64,000 nt of DNA from Mycobacteriales bacterium (GTDB taxonomy: Bacteria; Actinomycetota; Actinomycetes; Mycobacteriales; CADCTP01), in contig DASYKU010000098.1 in assembly GCA_035995165.1 (NCBI GenBank), forward strand, positions 18,928-82,927, read 5' to 3'. Shown piece by piece: positions 25,269-34,055 of this stretch; position 1 is the first letter of the stretch, and the number at the start of each line of letters is the position of its first letter. The position numbers and the translations under genes are program-made. The notes beneath the pieces are model-generated. The model made no database searches and had not been told where the DNA came from. It was given only the letters and a program-made list of their open reading frames with translations.

Positions 25269-26633
25269 ATGGTGTTGAGATGGTCCGGACACAAGGGCAG
25301 GTCGGTGGGCCGGCTGCGGCTTCCCGGCGGAGCCGTGTTCGACCAGCCGATCGTGCTCTCCCGATTGATGCTGCGGTATTTCCTCACCGCGCTCATCGCG
25401 CTGGTCGTCATCGCGGTGTTCACCGCCTGGGCCAGTCGCGGACTCGGCGTCCGGACCGCGATCGACAATGCCAACCGGCGCGCCACGCTCACCGCGCACG
25501 CGGCGGTCGAGCCCATGCTCGACGACGGCCTCATCCACAACGACCCGGTCGCCCGGCAGAAGGTCGACGACATCGTCCGGAGCCAGGTGCTGCGCGGCTC
25601 GCTCACCCGGGTCAAGATCTGGGACCCGGACGGCACCATCCTCTACTCCGACGAGAACCGGCTCATCGGGAACAAGTTCAACATGCAGGAGTCCGAGCGG
25701 ACGGCGCTGCGGACCGGGGAGAGCCAGGCCGAGCTGTCGGACCTGTCCGAGCCGGAGAACCGGTTCGAGGAACCGGCCACCCAGCTGCTCGAGGTCTACC
25801 TGCCGGTGAAGACCAAGCAGGGCAGCACGCTGCTGTTCGAGGCGTACTTCCGGTACTCCGGGATCACCGAGGCCGGTCGCCAGCTCTGGCTCCGGTTCGC
25901 GCCGTTCAGCCTGGGCGCGCTGCTGCTGCTGGAACTGCTGCAGGTGCCGCTGGTGCTCTCGCTGGCCCGGCGGCTCCGGCGTACGCAATATCAACGTGAG
26001 GACCTGCTGCGCAACGCGCTGGAGGCGACCCAGGAGGAACGCCGGCGCATCGCCGGCGACCTGCACGACGGCGTGGTCCAGGACCTGGCCGGGGTCGCGT
26101 TCTCGCTCGGCGCTGCCGCCCGGCAACCGGGGCGACCACCCGCCGACGCCGCGAGCGTCCGCGAGGCCGCCGACCGGGTCCGGGACGGGGTCCGCTCGCT
26201 GCGCTCGCTGCTGGTCGAGATCTACCCGCCGAACCTCTACGACGAGGGTCTGGAGGCGGCGCTGTCCGACCTGCTGGCCCGGCTGGAGCCGCGCGGCATC
26301 GAGACGTCGCTGCGGGTGGACGCGCGGGTCGACGACCTCGACCTCGACGCCGTCCAGCTGATCTACCGGGCCGCGCAGGAGGGCGTCCGCAACGTCGTCG
26401 CGCACGCCGACGCCGCGCGGGTCAGCATCTCCGTGTACGCCGTGAAGGAGACCGTCTTCCTCGAGGTCTCCGACGACGGCCGCGGCCTGCCCGGACCGGA
26501 CCTGCCGCAACGGCCCGGCCACCTCGGACTCCGCGCGCTCGGCGGCCTGGCCGCCACCATGGGCGCGTCCCTGACCCTGTCCTCTACCCCTGGAAAGGGC
26601 ACCGTGCTCGCACTCGAGATGCCGACGCCATGA
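25269..26633 (+). CDS. sensor histidine kinase, NarL/DesK type
   Basis: This 454-residue membrane kinase has transmembrane helix 1 at about residues 35-55 (YFLTALIALVVIAVFTAWAS). An extracytoplasmic sensor domain of about 160 residues follows, with a second helix near 215-235. The HisKA_3 dimerisation box is RRRIAGDLHDGVVQDLAG with phospho-acceptor His266. The HATPase domain has EGVRNVVAHADAARV, VSDDGRGLP and GLRALGGLAATMG. It autophosphorylates and passes phosphate to the adjacent LuxR-type regulator, whose ATG overlaps its stop (ATGA). The signal sensed is unknown. Confidence 0.94.
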   Translation: MVLRWSGHKGRSVGRLRLPGGAVFDQPIVLSRLMLRYFLTALIALVVIAVFTAWASRGLGVRTAIDNANRRATLTAHAAVEPMLDDGLIHNDPVARQKVDDIVRSQVLRGSLTRVKIWDPDGTILYSDENRLIGNKFNMQESERTALRTGESQAELSDLSEPENRFEEPATQLLEVYLPVKTKQGSTLLFEAYFRYSGITEAGRQLWLRFAPFSLGALLLLELLQVPLVLSLARRLRRTQYQREDLLRNALEATQEERRRIAGDLHDGVVQDLAGVAFSLGAAARQPGRPPADAASVREAADRVRDGVRSLRSLLVEIYPPNLYDEGLEAALSDLLARLEPRGIETSLRVDARVDDLDLDAVQLIYRAAQEGVRNVVAHADAARVSISVYAVKETVFLEVSDDGRGLPGPDLPQRPGHLGLRALGGLAATMGASLTLSSTPGKGTVLALEMPTP

Positions 26634-27253
26634 TCCGGCTGCTGATCGTCGACGACCACGCGATCGTCCGGCAGGGGCTGGAGCAGCTGTTCGCCACGGT
26701 CTCCGACATCGAGGTGATCGGGACCGCCGCGGACGGCGAGCTGGCGGTGAAGTTCGCCAAGGACCAGCAGCCGGACGTGATCCTCATGGATCTCGGCATG
26801 CCGACCCTGGACGGCGTCGCGGCCACCCGGCAGATCGTGGACCAGCTGCCGCTGGTCCGGATCGTCGTGCTCACCTCGTACGGGGACGAGAACAAGATCC
26901 TGGACGCGCTGAACGCGGGCGCGCACGGCTACCTGCTCAAGCACAGCGATCCCGACGACGTCATCGAGGGCGTCCGGGTCGCGTACGCCGGGGACGCGCC
27001 GCTGGACCCGCGGGCCGGGCGGGTGCTCATCGAGCAGCGCCGCCGGGGCCGCAAGGAGGTCGAGCTGACGCCGCGGGAGCGGGAGGTGCTCGGGCTGGTC
27101 GGCCAGGGCCTGGCGAACAAGCAGATCGCCCGCCGGCTGGAGATCACCGAGCGGACCGTCAAGGCGCACCTCACCTCGGTCTTCCAGCGCATCGGCGTCA
27201 CCGACCGGGTCCAGGCCGCGCTCTGGGCGCGCCAGCACCTCCCCCAGCAGTAA
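26630..27253 (+). CDS. LuxR/NarL-family response regulator
   Basis: This 207-residue regulator has a receiver domain (LLIVDDHAIVRQGLEQLF, phospho-acceptor Asp54 in VILMDLGMP, then VLTSYGDE, then GYLLKHS). The C-terminal LuxR helix-turn-helix is ELTPREREVLGLVGQGLANK plus ITERTVKAHLTSVFQRIGV. It is co-translated with the upstream kinase. A hairpin with a T-rich tail begins 16 bases after the stop codon. Target genes are unknown; nothing nearby shows an obvious shared site. Confidence 0.95.
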   Translation: MIRLLIVDDHAIVRQGLEQLFATVSDIEVIGTAADGELAVKFAKDQQPDVILMDLGMPTLDGVAATRQIVDQLPLVRIVVLTSYGDENKILDALNAGAHGYLLKHSDPDDVIEGVRVAYAGDAPLDPRAGRVLIEQRRRGRKEVELTPREREVLGLVGQGLANKQIARRLEITERTVKAHLTSVFQRIGVTDRVQAALWARQHLPQQ

Positions 27254-27268
27254 CCCCCCTCCTCCCAC

Positions 27269-27310
27269 CGCCCCGCCCAGGCCCCAGCCCGAGCGGGGCG
27301 TTCTCTTTGT
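27269..27310 (+). terminator. intrinsic terminator after the two-component operon
   Basis: A perfect 8-bp stem (CGCCCCGC at 27269-27276, GCGGGGCG at 27293-27300) is followed at once by TTCTCTTTGT. It begins 16 bases after the response-regulator stop codon. It is the only hairpin in this window with a clear T-rich tail. Confidence 0.85.
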
Positions 27311-27596
27311 ACGACCCGTCCGCCCGACCGTCCCGGCCTGCGACGCCCTGATCGTGAGGTCCGCCCGGCCGCCCTACGGGCGCGGCCCTCGGCGCGGCGC
27401 GCGCGTGGCACGGGCCTGAGGTCCGGGAACGAGGCGCCGGCCACCAGGGCCAGGCACGAGACCTCGGCCCGCAGGCCTTGGCGACCTGATACCCGGGGCG
27501 CGGGCCTGGCGGGCGGGCTTGTCGCCGTTCTTGGCCGGCGGGCGGGGCCGCCCGGGCCGGGGCGGCGGGGACGCCGCACGGGGCGGCAGAGGGAAG

Positions 27597-27634
27597 AGCC
27601 GACCCGACCGGCCCCTCAACCGGTCGGGTCGGCT
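27597..27634. terminator. 15-bp perfect hairpin, probable bidirectional terminator
   Basis: The arms AGCCGACCCGACCGG (27597-27611) and CCGGTCGGGTCGGCT (27620-27634) are fully complementary around an 8-base loop. There is no long U tract on the plus strand; on the minus strand CTTCCCTCT follows. It most likely separates the converging transcripts. Confidence 0.7.
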
Positions 27635-27807
27635 TGCCGAGGTGCTCCCGCTCCATCGGCCACGCCGGGCGTTACGGCGCCCCGGGGCGGACAACCCTGG
27701 TGGAACGGGCCGGACCGCCCCCACGAGCGGCCCGGCGCCGAGCACTCCACGCACCCGCCGGGATCCGCGAGAGCCGCCGCGAACGCCCCGGAGGGGTCTT
27801 CCTCCCC

Positions 27808-27826
27808 GCCCGGGCAACCCCCGGGC
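27808..27826 (-). terminator. hairpin just downstream of the ABC exporter gene
   Basis: A 7-bp GCCCGGG/CCCGGGC stem with a 5-base loop lies 15 bases beyond the exporter stop codon on the minus strand. No U-rich tail is seen. It may act with the stronger hairpin further downstream. Confidence 0.45.
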
Positions 27827-27840
27827 GAAGTTCTTCAGGG

Positions 27841-29598
27841 TCAGCCGGCCGAGGTGGCCAGCCGCTGGTCCCCGGCCTGGAACCGGGTGAGCTTGGCGTA
27901 GAGCCCGCCGTACGAGGCGAGCTGCGCGTGCGTACCCGCCTCCACGATCCGGCCCTGCTCCAGCACGAAGATCCGGTCGGCGTCCCGCACCGTGGACAGC
28001 CGGTGCGCGATGACGATCTTGGTACGCCCGGCCGGCAGGTTGTCCAGCGCGGCCACCAGGAGCTCCTCGGAGCCGGCGTCCAGGGCCGAGGTCGGCTCGT
28101 CCAGGATGATGACCTGCGCGTCGCGCAGGATCGCCCGGGCGATCGCGACCCGCTGGCGCTGACCGCCGGAGAGGTTCGCGCCGCGCTCGCCGATGTGGGT
28201 GTCGAGCCCGTCCGGCAGCCGCGAGGCGAACTCGTCGACCAGCGCGAGCCGCGCGGCCCGGCGGACGTCCCGGTCCCGGGCGCCGGGGTGGCCGCAGATG
28301 ATGTTCTCCCGCAGCGTCCCGTCCAGCAGCACGGTGTCCTGCAGGACCGTCGCGATCTGGCCGCGCAGCGCCGCCAGCTGGTGCCGCCGCACGTCGATGC
28401 CGTCGACCAGCACCTGGCCGGCGTTGACGTCGGCCAGCCGCGGGATCAGCGCCGCGATGGTGCTCTTGCCGGCGCCGGTCGGCCCGACCAGGGCCACGTT
28501 CTGGCCGGCCTCGATGGTCAGCGAGAGGTCGCGCAGGACCGGCTCCCGGCCGTAGGAGAACGTCACGTTGCGGAACTCGACCTGGCCCCGGATCGGCATC
28601 GCGACGGCGCCGGGCGCGTCGACGATGTCGATCGGCGCCTCCATCACCTCGCCGATCCGCTCCAGCGCCGCGGACCCCTTGCTGACCACCTGGGACAGCT
28701 TGGTCAGCGACTTGACCGGCTTGTAGAGCGAGCCGAGGTAGGTGATGAAGACCAGCAGCACGCCGAGGCTGAGGTGCCCGGTGAGTACCCGCTCGGCCCC
28801 GAACCAGAGCACCGCCGCGGTCGAGACCACGCCGGCGACCTCGACCAGCGGGCCGAACCGGGACTGCACCCGCACCGACTCGACGCCGGCGGTCAGGCTG
28901 GTCTCGGACAGCCCGGCGAAGTGCCGCAGCCGGTGGTGCTCCAGCCCGAACGCCTGCACCAGGTGGATCGCGGACAGGTCCTCGGTCGCCGCGGAGGCGA
29001 GCGCGCCGTCGGCCTTGCGGACCCGGCGGGCGGCCTGCCGCAGCTGCTTGCGGGAGCGCTGGGTGGCCCAGATCAGCGGGGGCGTGGACAGCAGCGCCAG
29101 CACCGTGAAGACCGGGTCCAGGCTCAGCATCACCACGAACATGCCGACGACCAGCACGCTCGACGGGATCAGCGTGGCCAGGATCTGCACCAGCATGTCC
29201 TGCGTGTACGCGACGTCGCTGGTCACCCGGGCGGTCAGGTCGCCGACCCGGTGCGTGCCGTGGAAGCGCAGCGACTGCCGCTGCAGCCGGGCCAGCACGG
29301 CCAGCCGCAGGTCGTTGGCCACGTGCAGCCCGGACGCGGACAGCAGCCGGGTGGCCCAGTAGTCGGCGAAGCCGGCCAGCAGCACCAGCCCGACCAGCGC
29401 CAGCGCGGCCCCGGCCAGGATCAGCTGCGGGTGGGCCGCCGGGTGCTTGGGCTGCAGCACGCCGTCCACGACCCAGCGCAGCGGCCAGGGCTGGGCCAGG
29501 CTCAGCACGACCTCGGCCAGCGTCAGGATGCCGCCGACGACGAGCGCCCGCCGGTACGGCCCCGCGTACGGCCGGAGCCGGCGAATGGTGGTCATCAT
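27841..29598 (-). CDS. ABC exporter, fused permease-ATPase (MsbA-like)
   Basis: This 585-residue half-transporter has six transmembrane helices (residues ~15-300), with AQPWPLRWVVDGVLQPKHPA near the start. The nucleotide-binding domain follows: Walker A VGPTGAGKST, Q-loop VLQDTVLLDGTL, signature LSGGQRQRVAIAR, Walker B VIILDEPTSALDAG, H-loop IAHRLSTVRDADR. It works as a dimer to export a lipid, glycolipid or drug. ATG 29598 overlaps the stop of an upstream glycosyltransferase gene (ATGATGA). That pairing suggests the exporter handles a glycosylated lipid or surface-glycan intermediate. Confidence 0.94.
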   Translation of the reverse strand: MMTTIRRLRPYAGPYRRALVVGGILTLAEVVLSLAQPWPLRWVVDGVLQPKHPAAHPQLILAGAALALVGLVLLAGFADYWATRLLSASGLHVANDLRLAVLARLQRQSLRFHGTHRVGDLTARVTSDVAYTQDMLVQILATLIPSSVLVVGMFVVMLSLDPVFTVLALLSTPPLIWATQRSRKQLRQAARRVRKADGALASAATEDLSAIHLVQAFGLEHHRLRHFAGLSETSLTAGVESVRVQSRFGPLVEVAGVVSTAAVLWFGAERVLTGHLSLGVLLVFITYLGSLYKPVKSLTKLSQVVSKGSAALERIGEVMEAPIDIVDAPGAVAMPIRGQVEFRNVTFSYGREPVLRDLSLTIEAGQNVALVGPTGAGKSTIAALIPRLADVNAGQVLVDGIDVRRHQLAALRGQIATVLQDTVLLDGTLRENIICGHPGARDRDVRRAARLALVDEFASRLPDGLDTHIGERGANLSGGQRQRVAIARAILRDAQVIILDEPTSALDAGSEELLVAALDNLPAGRTKIVIAHRLSTVRDADRIFVLEQGRIVEAGTHAQLASYGGLYAKLTRFQAGDQRLATSAG

Positions 29599-30686
29599 GG
29601 CGCTGCCACCGCCGCCAGCGCGGACACCGCCGCGGCGGCCCGCTCGGCCCCGTCCAGCCGGATCCCGGCCGTGTCCAGCGCGCCGGGGGGCAGCAGCCGG
29701 GACCGGCCGAGCAGCCAGTCGACCTCTTCGGCCGGTACGCCCTCGTCGACCGTGTCGGCCACGCCGAGCGCGGTCAGCCGGGAGGCCCGGATCGCCTGCT
29801 CCCGGCGCGGGTTGCGGCGCGGCACCAGCACCGGGCGCAGCCCGGCCGCGAGCGCCTCGAACGTCGTGTTGTACCCCGCCATCTGCACCACGCCGATCGC
29901 CCGGGAGAAGAGTTCCGCGCAGCCGGGAGCGTCCCGCAGCACGGTCAGGTTGCCGTTCGCCTCGACGTCGCGGGTCGCGTACGGACCGGCGACGACGACG
30001 AAGCGGCCGTCGGGCATCCGCCGGGCCAGCTCGCCACCGAGCGTGAAGACCGCCGCGCCGTCGCCACCGCCGCCGGCGCTGACCACGACCAGGCCGGGCT
30101 CGCGCTCGCGCGGACCGGCCTGGTCGACGACCCAGCCGGTGTAGCGGGGCGCGACCGGCAGGCCGTACTCGCGCTCGTGGTCGCAGAGGATCCGCTCGCC
30201 GTAGACGAGGACCTCGTCGAAGAGCTCGGGGACGCCGTCCCAGCCGGCCCCGGCCAGCTCGGCCGTGACGGCCGAGGACTGGTCCAGGATGTCGCGCAGG
30301 CCCAGCACCAGGCCGGCGCCGTTGCGGCGGGCGGCGTGCAGGCCGGCCTTCAGCTCGCCGGCCGTGCCGTACGGATGCCGGTCCACGACGACCACGTGCG
30401 GGCGGACGGACTCGACGGCGTCGGCGAACGCGGCGGAGCGGGCGGCCAGCGCCTGCTGCACGGACATGCCGGGGTTGCGGTACGACCCCGCGGAGTCCTT
30501 CAGCAGCGCCGGCACCGGGACCACCCGGACGCCCTCGCCCAGCCAGGACGGGCGCATCGGCAGTCCGGTGACGACCACGATCTCCGCGTCGGGCTCCCGG
30601 GCGAGGATGGCCCGGGCCACGAGTGTGTTCCGTCGCACGTGTCCCAGGCCGAAGCCGTCGTGGGAGGCGAACAAGTACCGGGCCAT
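29595..30686 (-). CDS. glycosyltransferase, GT28/COG4671-like
   Basis: This 363-residue GT-B fold protein has the N-terminal loop LFASHDGFGLGHVRRNTLVA, VVVDRHPYGTAGELKAGL, LRDILDQ, the sugar-nucleotide region VVVSAGGGGDGA, and the diagnostic VQMAGYNTTFEALAAGLRPV followed by VPRRNPRREQ. It should transfer a sugar from a nucleotide donor at the cytosolic face of the membrane. It is paralogous to the gene at 39530-40687, which shares the LGH, LRDIL and GGYNTT motifs. It is translationally coupled to the ABC exporter. Confidence 0.87.
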   Translation of the reverse strand: MARYLFASHDGFGLGHVRRNTLVARAILAREPDAEIVVVTGLPMRPSWLGEGVRVVPVPALLKDSAGSYRNPGMSVQQALAARSAAFADAVESVRPHVVVVDRHPYGTAGELKAGLHAARRNGAGLVLGLRDILDQSSAVTAELAGAGWDGVPELFDEVLVYGERILCDHEREYGLPVAPRYTGWVVDQAGPREREPGLVVVSAGGGGDGAAVFTLGGELARRMPDGRFVVVAGPYATRDVEANGNLTVLRDAPGCAELFSRAIGVVQMAGYNTTFEALAAGLRPVLVPRRNPRREQAIRASRLTALGVADTVDEGVPAEEVDWLLGRSRLLPPGALDTAGIRLDGAERAAAAVSALAAVAAP

Positions 30687-30826
30687 GACTCAAACACTGA
30701 CACGGGGCCGAGACGAGTCCCCAGTGCACGATGGTCGTAGCACCGGCCCCACCGGCCCGGACAGACCCCGGACACAGCTGTCCCCCCGCACCGGATCGGT
30801 ACGGGGGGACGTGGTGCTGGGAGGGA

Positions 30827-31546
30827 TCAGCCGTCGGCGCCGTGCCCGCCGCCGCTGGACCCACCGCCGGAGCCGCTGCCGCCGCCACCGCTCGAGCCGG
30901 AGCCGCGGCCGGATCCACCGCCGCCGGTCGCGGGCACCGTCGGAGCCGTGTTCCGCGCGCCACCGGCGTCGTCCCCGGGCGGGTCGTCGGCGCCGTTGCG
31001 CCCGGACCCGCTGCCGGAGGTGGCCGAGGTCCGGCCCTTGCCCGAGGTCGGGCTGGGCACGGTCTTCGCCGCCGGCGCGCTGGTCTTCGCGGCCGGCGTG
31101 GTCGGCGCGACCGTCGATGCCGGCGGGGTCACGCCGTTCTCCTGGACCGAGACCGTGTTGCCGTCGTGCCGCGGCAACGGGTTGCCGTCGAGGACGTCGC
31201 CGCCGGAGATCGTGCTGAACAGCAGCACCCAGAGGGTGAACAGCCCGGTGCCGACGACCGCGGTCCCGGCCAGCCAGCCGCCGACCCGGACGGTCCGGCG
31301 GGCGCGGACCAGCCACCGGCCGTCGCTGGCGCGGGCGCCGACGATGTGCCGCAGGGGCACCGCGCCCAGGCGCTGCCCGCCCGGCGGCGGAGCGGCCGCG
31401 GCGGCACCGGACAGGTCGATGGTCGTGGTACGGGCCTCGGACGGCGCGCCCGGCGGGCGCCCGGCGAACGCGTCGGTGCTCGGCTCGCGCTCGGGCGGTC
31501 CGTCCGGAGGTGCCGAAGCACCGGGGGCCACCGCAACCACGGTCAA
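30827..31546 (-). CDS. single-pass membrane protein with Gly/Ser-rich tail
   Basis: This 239-residue protein has a ~85-residue Pro/Ala-rich cytosolic part, one transmembrane helix (VGGWLAGTAVVGTGLFTLWV, about residues 87-110), a Thr/Pro/Ala/Ser-rich extracytoplasmic linker, and a C-terminal tract of about 35 residues of almost only Gly and Ser. The composition is that of a wall-spanning or surface-displayed tail. There is no sorting motif or catalytic domain. It lies between two glycan-related operons and may belong to the cell envelope. I do not recognise the family. Confidence 0.65.
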   Translation of the reverse strand: MTVVAVAPGASAPPDGPPEREPSTDAFAGRPPGAPSEARTTTIDLSGAAAAAPPPGGQRLGAVPLRHIVGARASDGRWLVRARRTVRVGGWLAGTAVVGTGLFTLWVLLFSTISGGDVLDGNPLPRHDGNTVSVQENGVTPPASTVAPTTPAAKTSAPAAKTVPSPTSGKGRTSATSGSGSGRNGADDPPGDDAGGARNTAPTVPATGGGGSGRGSGSSGGGGSGSGGGSSGGGHGADG

Positions 31547-31698
31547 CCTCCTTCATCCGGGGACGCAGCTGTGGGAGCAGTCTCCCATCCCGCCGCTACC
31601 CCGTCAGGTGTCCGAAGGTCCTACGACCAGAGGACCCCGGCCGTACCGGAGTACTAGGACGCAGGTGCAATGGAGATCCGTGCCCCTCTGCCAGGACA

Positions 31699-31714
31699 GT
31701 TTGAACCGTCAAAC
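31699..31714. promoter_or_regulatory. palindrome GTTTGA-N4-TCAAAC upstream of the glycan operon
   Basis: A perfect 6-base inverted repeat with a 4-base spacer lies 57 bases before the epimerase start, in an AT-richer stretch than its surroundings. It has the size of a repressor operator. No regulator in the window can be tied to it. Confidence 0.45.
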
Positions 31715-31722
31715 AGCAGATG

Positions 31723-31747
31723 TCCCGGCGGTGACTGACCGCCGGGA
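31723..31747 (+). promoter_or_regulatory. leader hairpin of the surface-glycan operon
   Basis: Ten-base arms TCCCGGCGGT and ACCGCCGGGA pair perfectly around GACTG, ending 23 bases before the epimerase ATG and just upstream of the GAGGAG ribosome-binding site. It could act as an operator or as an RNA element that tunes translation. Confidence 0.5.
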
Positions 31748-31770
31748 ACGGTCGGGGGCGAGGAGCCACC

Positions 31771-32757
31771 ATGAGAGCAGTCATCACGGGAAGCGCCGGT
31801 TTCATCGGCAGCCACCTGGCCGAGCGACTCGTGGCCGAGGGGTGGTGGGTGACCGGGGTCGACTCGTTCAGCCCCTTCTACGCGACCGCCGACAAGGAGG
31901 CGAACCTCGCCGGCCTGGTCGGCGAGCGCCGGTTCGACCTGGTCCGTGCGGACGTTGCGACCACCCCCCTGCACAAGTTGCTTGCTGACCGCCCGTTGAT
32001 CGTTCACCTTGCAGCGCAGCCTGGTGTGTTGGGCAGTTTCGGAACCGGCTTCAACCAGTACCTGCAGGACAACCTGCTGGCGACGCAGCGCCTGTTCGAG
32101 GCCGCCGCGAGCGCCGGGTGCCCGCGGGTCGTCTATGCCTCCTCCTCGTCCGTGTACGGCGACGCCGAGGCGTACCCCTGCTTCGAGGACTACACCCCCA
32201 CCCGTCCTCGCTCCCCGTACGGCGTGACCAAGCAGGCCTGCGAGAAGCTCGCCGAGGTCTACGCCGGGATGGGCCTGCCCACGGTCGGCATGCGGTTCTT
32301 CACCGTGTACGGCCCGCGCCAGCGCCCGGACATGGCGATCCGCCGGCTCTGCGAGGCCGCGACCGGCGGCCCGCACTTCACGCTGCGCGGCGACGGCTCC
32401 CAGATCCGCGACTTCACCCACGTCCACGACGCGGTCGACGCGGTCGTCAAGGCGCTGACCGCCGACCACATCGACCCGGTGCTCAACATCGGCGGCGGCG
32501 AGGAGGCCTCGATGCTGGAGGTCATCCGGCTGCTCGGCCAGATGACCGGCCGGGCCGTCCCGGTCGAGCGCCAGGCCACCCAGATCGGCGACGTCCGCCG
32601 GACCGCCGGCGACACCGGCAAGGCCCGCCGCGGCCTGGGCTGGCGGCCGCGGGTCGCGCTGCGCGACGGGCTGCGGACCGAGCTGGACTGGGTGCGCGAG
32701 CGCCGCGAGGCCGACGTCACCGCCGACATCTCGCTGATCGCCGGGAGGGCGTCGTGA
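31771..32757 (+). CDS. NAD-dependent sugar-nucleotide epimerase/dehydratase
   Basis: This 328-residue extended short-chain dehydrogenase begins with the NAD-binding GSAGFIGSHLAERL. It has VHLAAQPGV, the catalytic ASSSSVYGDAE Ser, and Tyr/Lys in PYGVTKQACEKL. It is most like UDP-glucuronate 4-epimerase or UDP-glucose 4-epimerase-type enzymes that make precursors for surface polysaccharides. ATG 31771 has GAGGAG upstream. It is the first gene of an eight-gene operon; its stop overlaps the GTG of the dehydrogenase gene (GTGA). Donor-sugar specificity cannot be read with certainty. Confidence 0.92.
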   Translation: MRAVITGSAGFIGSHLAERLVAEGWWVTGVDSFSPFYATADKEANLAGLVGERRFDLVRADVATTPLHKLLADRPLIVHLAAQPGVLGSFGTGFNQYLQDNLLATQRLFEAAASAGCPRVVYASSSSVYGDAEAYPCFEDYTPTRPRSPYGVTKQACEKLAEVYAGMGLPTVGMRFFTVYGPRQRPDMAIRRLCEAATGGPHFTLRGDGSQIRDFTHVHDAVDAVVKALTADHIDPVLNIGGGEEASMLEVIRLLGQMTGRAVPVERQATQIGDVRRTAGDTGKARRGLGWRPRVALRDGLRTELDWVRERREADVTADISLIAGRAS

Positions 32758-34055
32758 CCGCCACGCTGGAGACCGCCGTCCACCGCCCCGTGAAGCCGCT
32801 GCGGGTCGCCGTCCTCGGCCAGGGCTACGTCGGCCTGCCGCTGTCGATGAGGGCGGTCGCCGCCGGGCACGACGTGATCGGCGTCGAGCTGTCCACCGCG
32901 CGGGTCAAGCGGCTCGCGGACGGCGACTCGTTCGTCGAGGACGTGCCGCGGGTGGTCCTGGAGGCCGCGCTGCGCTCCGGCCGGTATGCGATCACCGACG
33001 ACGCGGCCGCCTGCGAGGGCTTCGACGTCGCCGTGGTCACCGTGCCGACCCCGCTGCACGAGGGCGCGCCCGACCTCAGCTTCATCGAGTCCGCCGCGCA
33101 CATGCTGGCCCCGTACGTGCGGCCGGGCTGCCTGGTCGTGCTGGAGTCCACCACCTACCCGGGCACCACCGAGCAGCTGTTCGCGCCGATCCTGGAGAAC
33201 GGCTCCGGGCTCATCGCCGGCACCGACTTCTCCGTCGGCTACAGCCCCGAGCGGATCGACCCGGGCAACCAGACCTGGGACCTGGAGACCACCCCGAAGC
33301 TGGTCTCCGGCCTGGGCGAGCGGTCGCTGGACCGGACCGACGAGTTCTACTCGACCTTCGTCCAGCGGACCGTGCGGGTCTCGGACTGCAAGGCCGCGGA
33401 GATGGCCAAGCTGCTGGAGAACACCTTCCGGCACGTCAACGTCGCCCTGGTCAACGAGCTGGCGATGTTCGCCAGCGACCTCGGCATCGACGTGTGGGAG
33501 GCGATCGACGCGGCGGCGACCAAGCCGTTCGGGTTCATGAAGTTCACCCCGGGGCCGGGCGTGGGCGGGCACTGCCTGCCGATCGACCCCAGCTACCTGT
33601 CCTGGACCGTACGGCAGCGGCTGGGCCGGTCCTTCCGGTTCGTCGAGCTGGCCAACGACATCAACGACCACATGCCCGACTACGTCGCCTCCCGGCTGAT
33701 GCGGGCGCTGAACCGGCACGGCATCGCGATGTCGCGGGCCCAGGTGCTGGTGCTGGGCCTGGCGTACAAGCGCAACGCCGGCGACGCCCGGGAGTCCCCG
33801 TCGGTGGCGCTGATCCACCGGCTGGTCGCGGACGGGGCCGAGGTCGCGGTGGCCGACCCGCATGTCGTCGAGGACATGCCGGTGGACGCGATCACCCGCC
33901 GGGTGGAGCTGAGCCGGGAGGAGATCGAGCGGGCCGACGCGGTCGTGCTCGTCACCGACCACGACGCCTTCGACTACGACCTGGTCCAGCGGCACGCGAA
34001 GCTCGTCCTGGACACCCGGCACCGCCTGGACGGCCCCGATGTCGAGCAGCTCTAA
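32754..34055 (+). CDS. nucleotide-sugar dehydrogenase (WecC/Ugd family)
   Basis: This 433-residue enzyme oxidises a UDP-sugar twice to the uronic acid. It has Rossmann loop VAVLGQGYVGLPLSM, ESTTYPGTT, YSPERIDPGN, the Lys/Asn helix EMAKLLENTFRHVN, and the catalytic Cys274 in GVGGHCLPIDPSYLSW. The C-terminal UDP-binding domain (VLGLAYKRNAGDARESPS) is complete. The PERIDPGN segment is closer to UDP-N-acetyl-mannosamine/glucosamine dehydrogenases than to UDP-glucose dehydrogenases. GTG 32754 is coupled to the epimerase stop. Its 3' end overlaps the next gene by 17 bases. Confidence 0.93.
   Translation: MTATLETAVHRPVKPLRVAVLGQGYVGLPLSMRAVAAGHDVIGVELSTARVKRLADGDSFVEDVPRVVLEAALRSGRYAITDDAAACEGFDVAVVTVPTPLHEGAPDLSFIESAAHMLAPYVRPGCLVVLESTTYPGTTEQLFAPILENGSGLIAGTDFSVGYSPERIDPGNQTWDLETTPKLVSGLGERSLDRTDEFYSTFVQRTVRVSDCKAAEMAKLLENTFRHVNVALVNELAMFASDLGIDVWEAIDAAATKPFGFMKFTPGPGVGGHCLPIDPSYLSWTVRQRLGRSFRFVELANDINDHMPDYVASRLMRALNRHGIAMSRAQVLVLGLAYKRNAGDARESPSVALIHRLVADGAEVAVADPHVVEDMPVDAITRRVELSREEIERADAVVLVTDHDAFDYDLVQRHAKLVLDTRHRLDGPDVEQL

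Larger units (their letters stand above)
27254..27840. other. 587-bp convergent intergenic region with terminator hairpins, no gene
   Basis: It lies between the response regulator (plus) and an ABC exporter (minus). Frames here translate only to Arg/Pro/Gly-rich low-complexity peptides without family motifs, so I call no gene. The region contains three stem-loops, listed separately. It is long for an intergenic spacer in this window and may contain a decayed sequence or an unannotated RNA. Confidence 0.5.

Noticed and set aside
27374..27817. Overlapping Arg/Pro-rich frames in the convergent spacer
   Set aside because: Low complexity, no ribosome-binding site with a sensible start, and they cross perfect hairpins.
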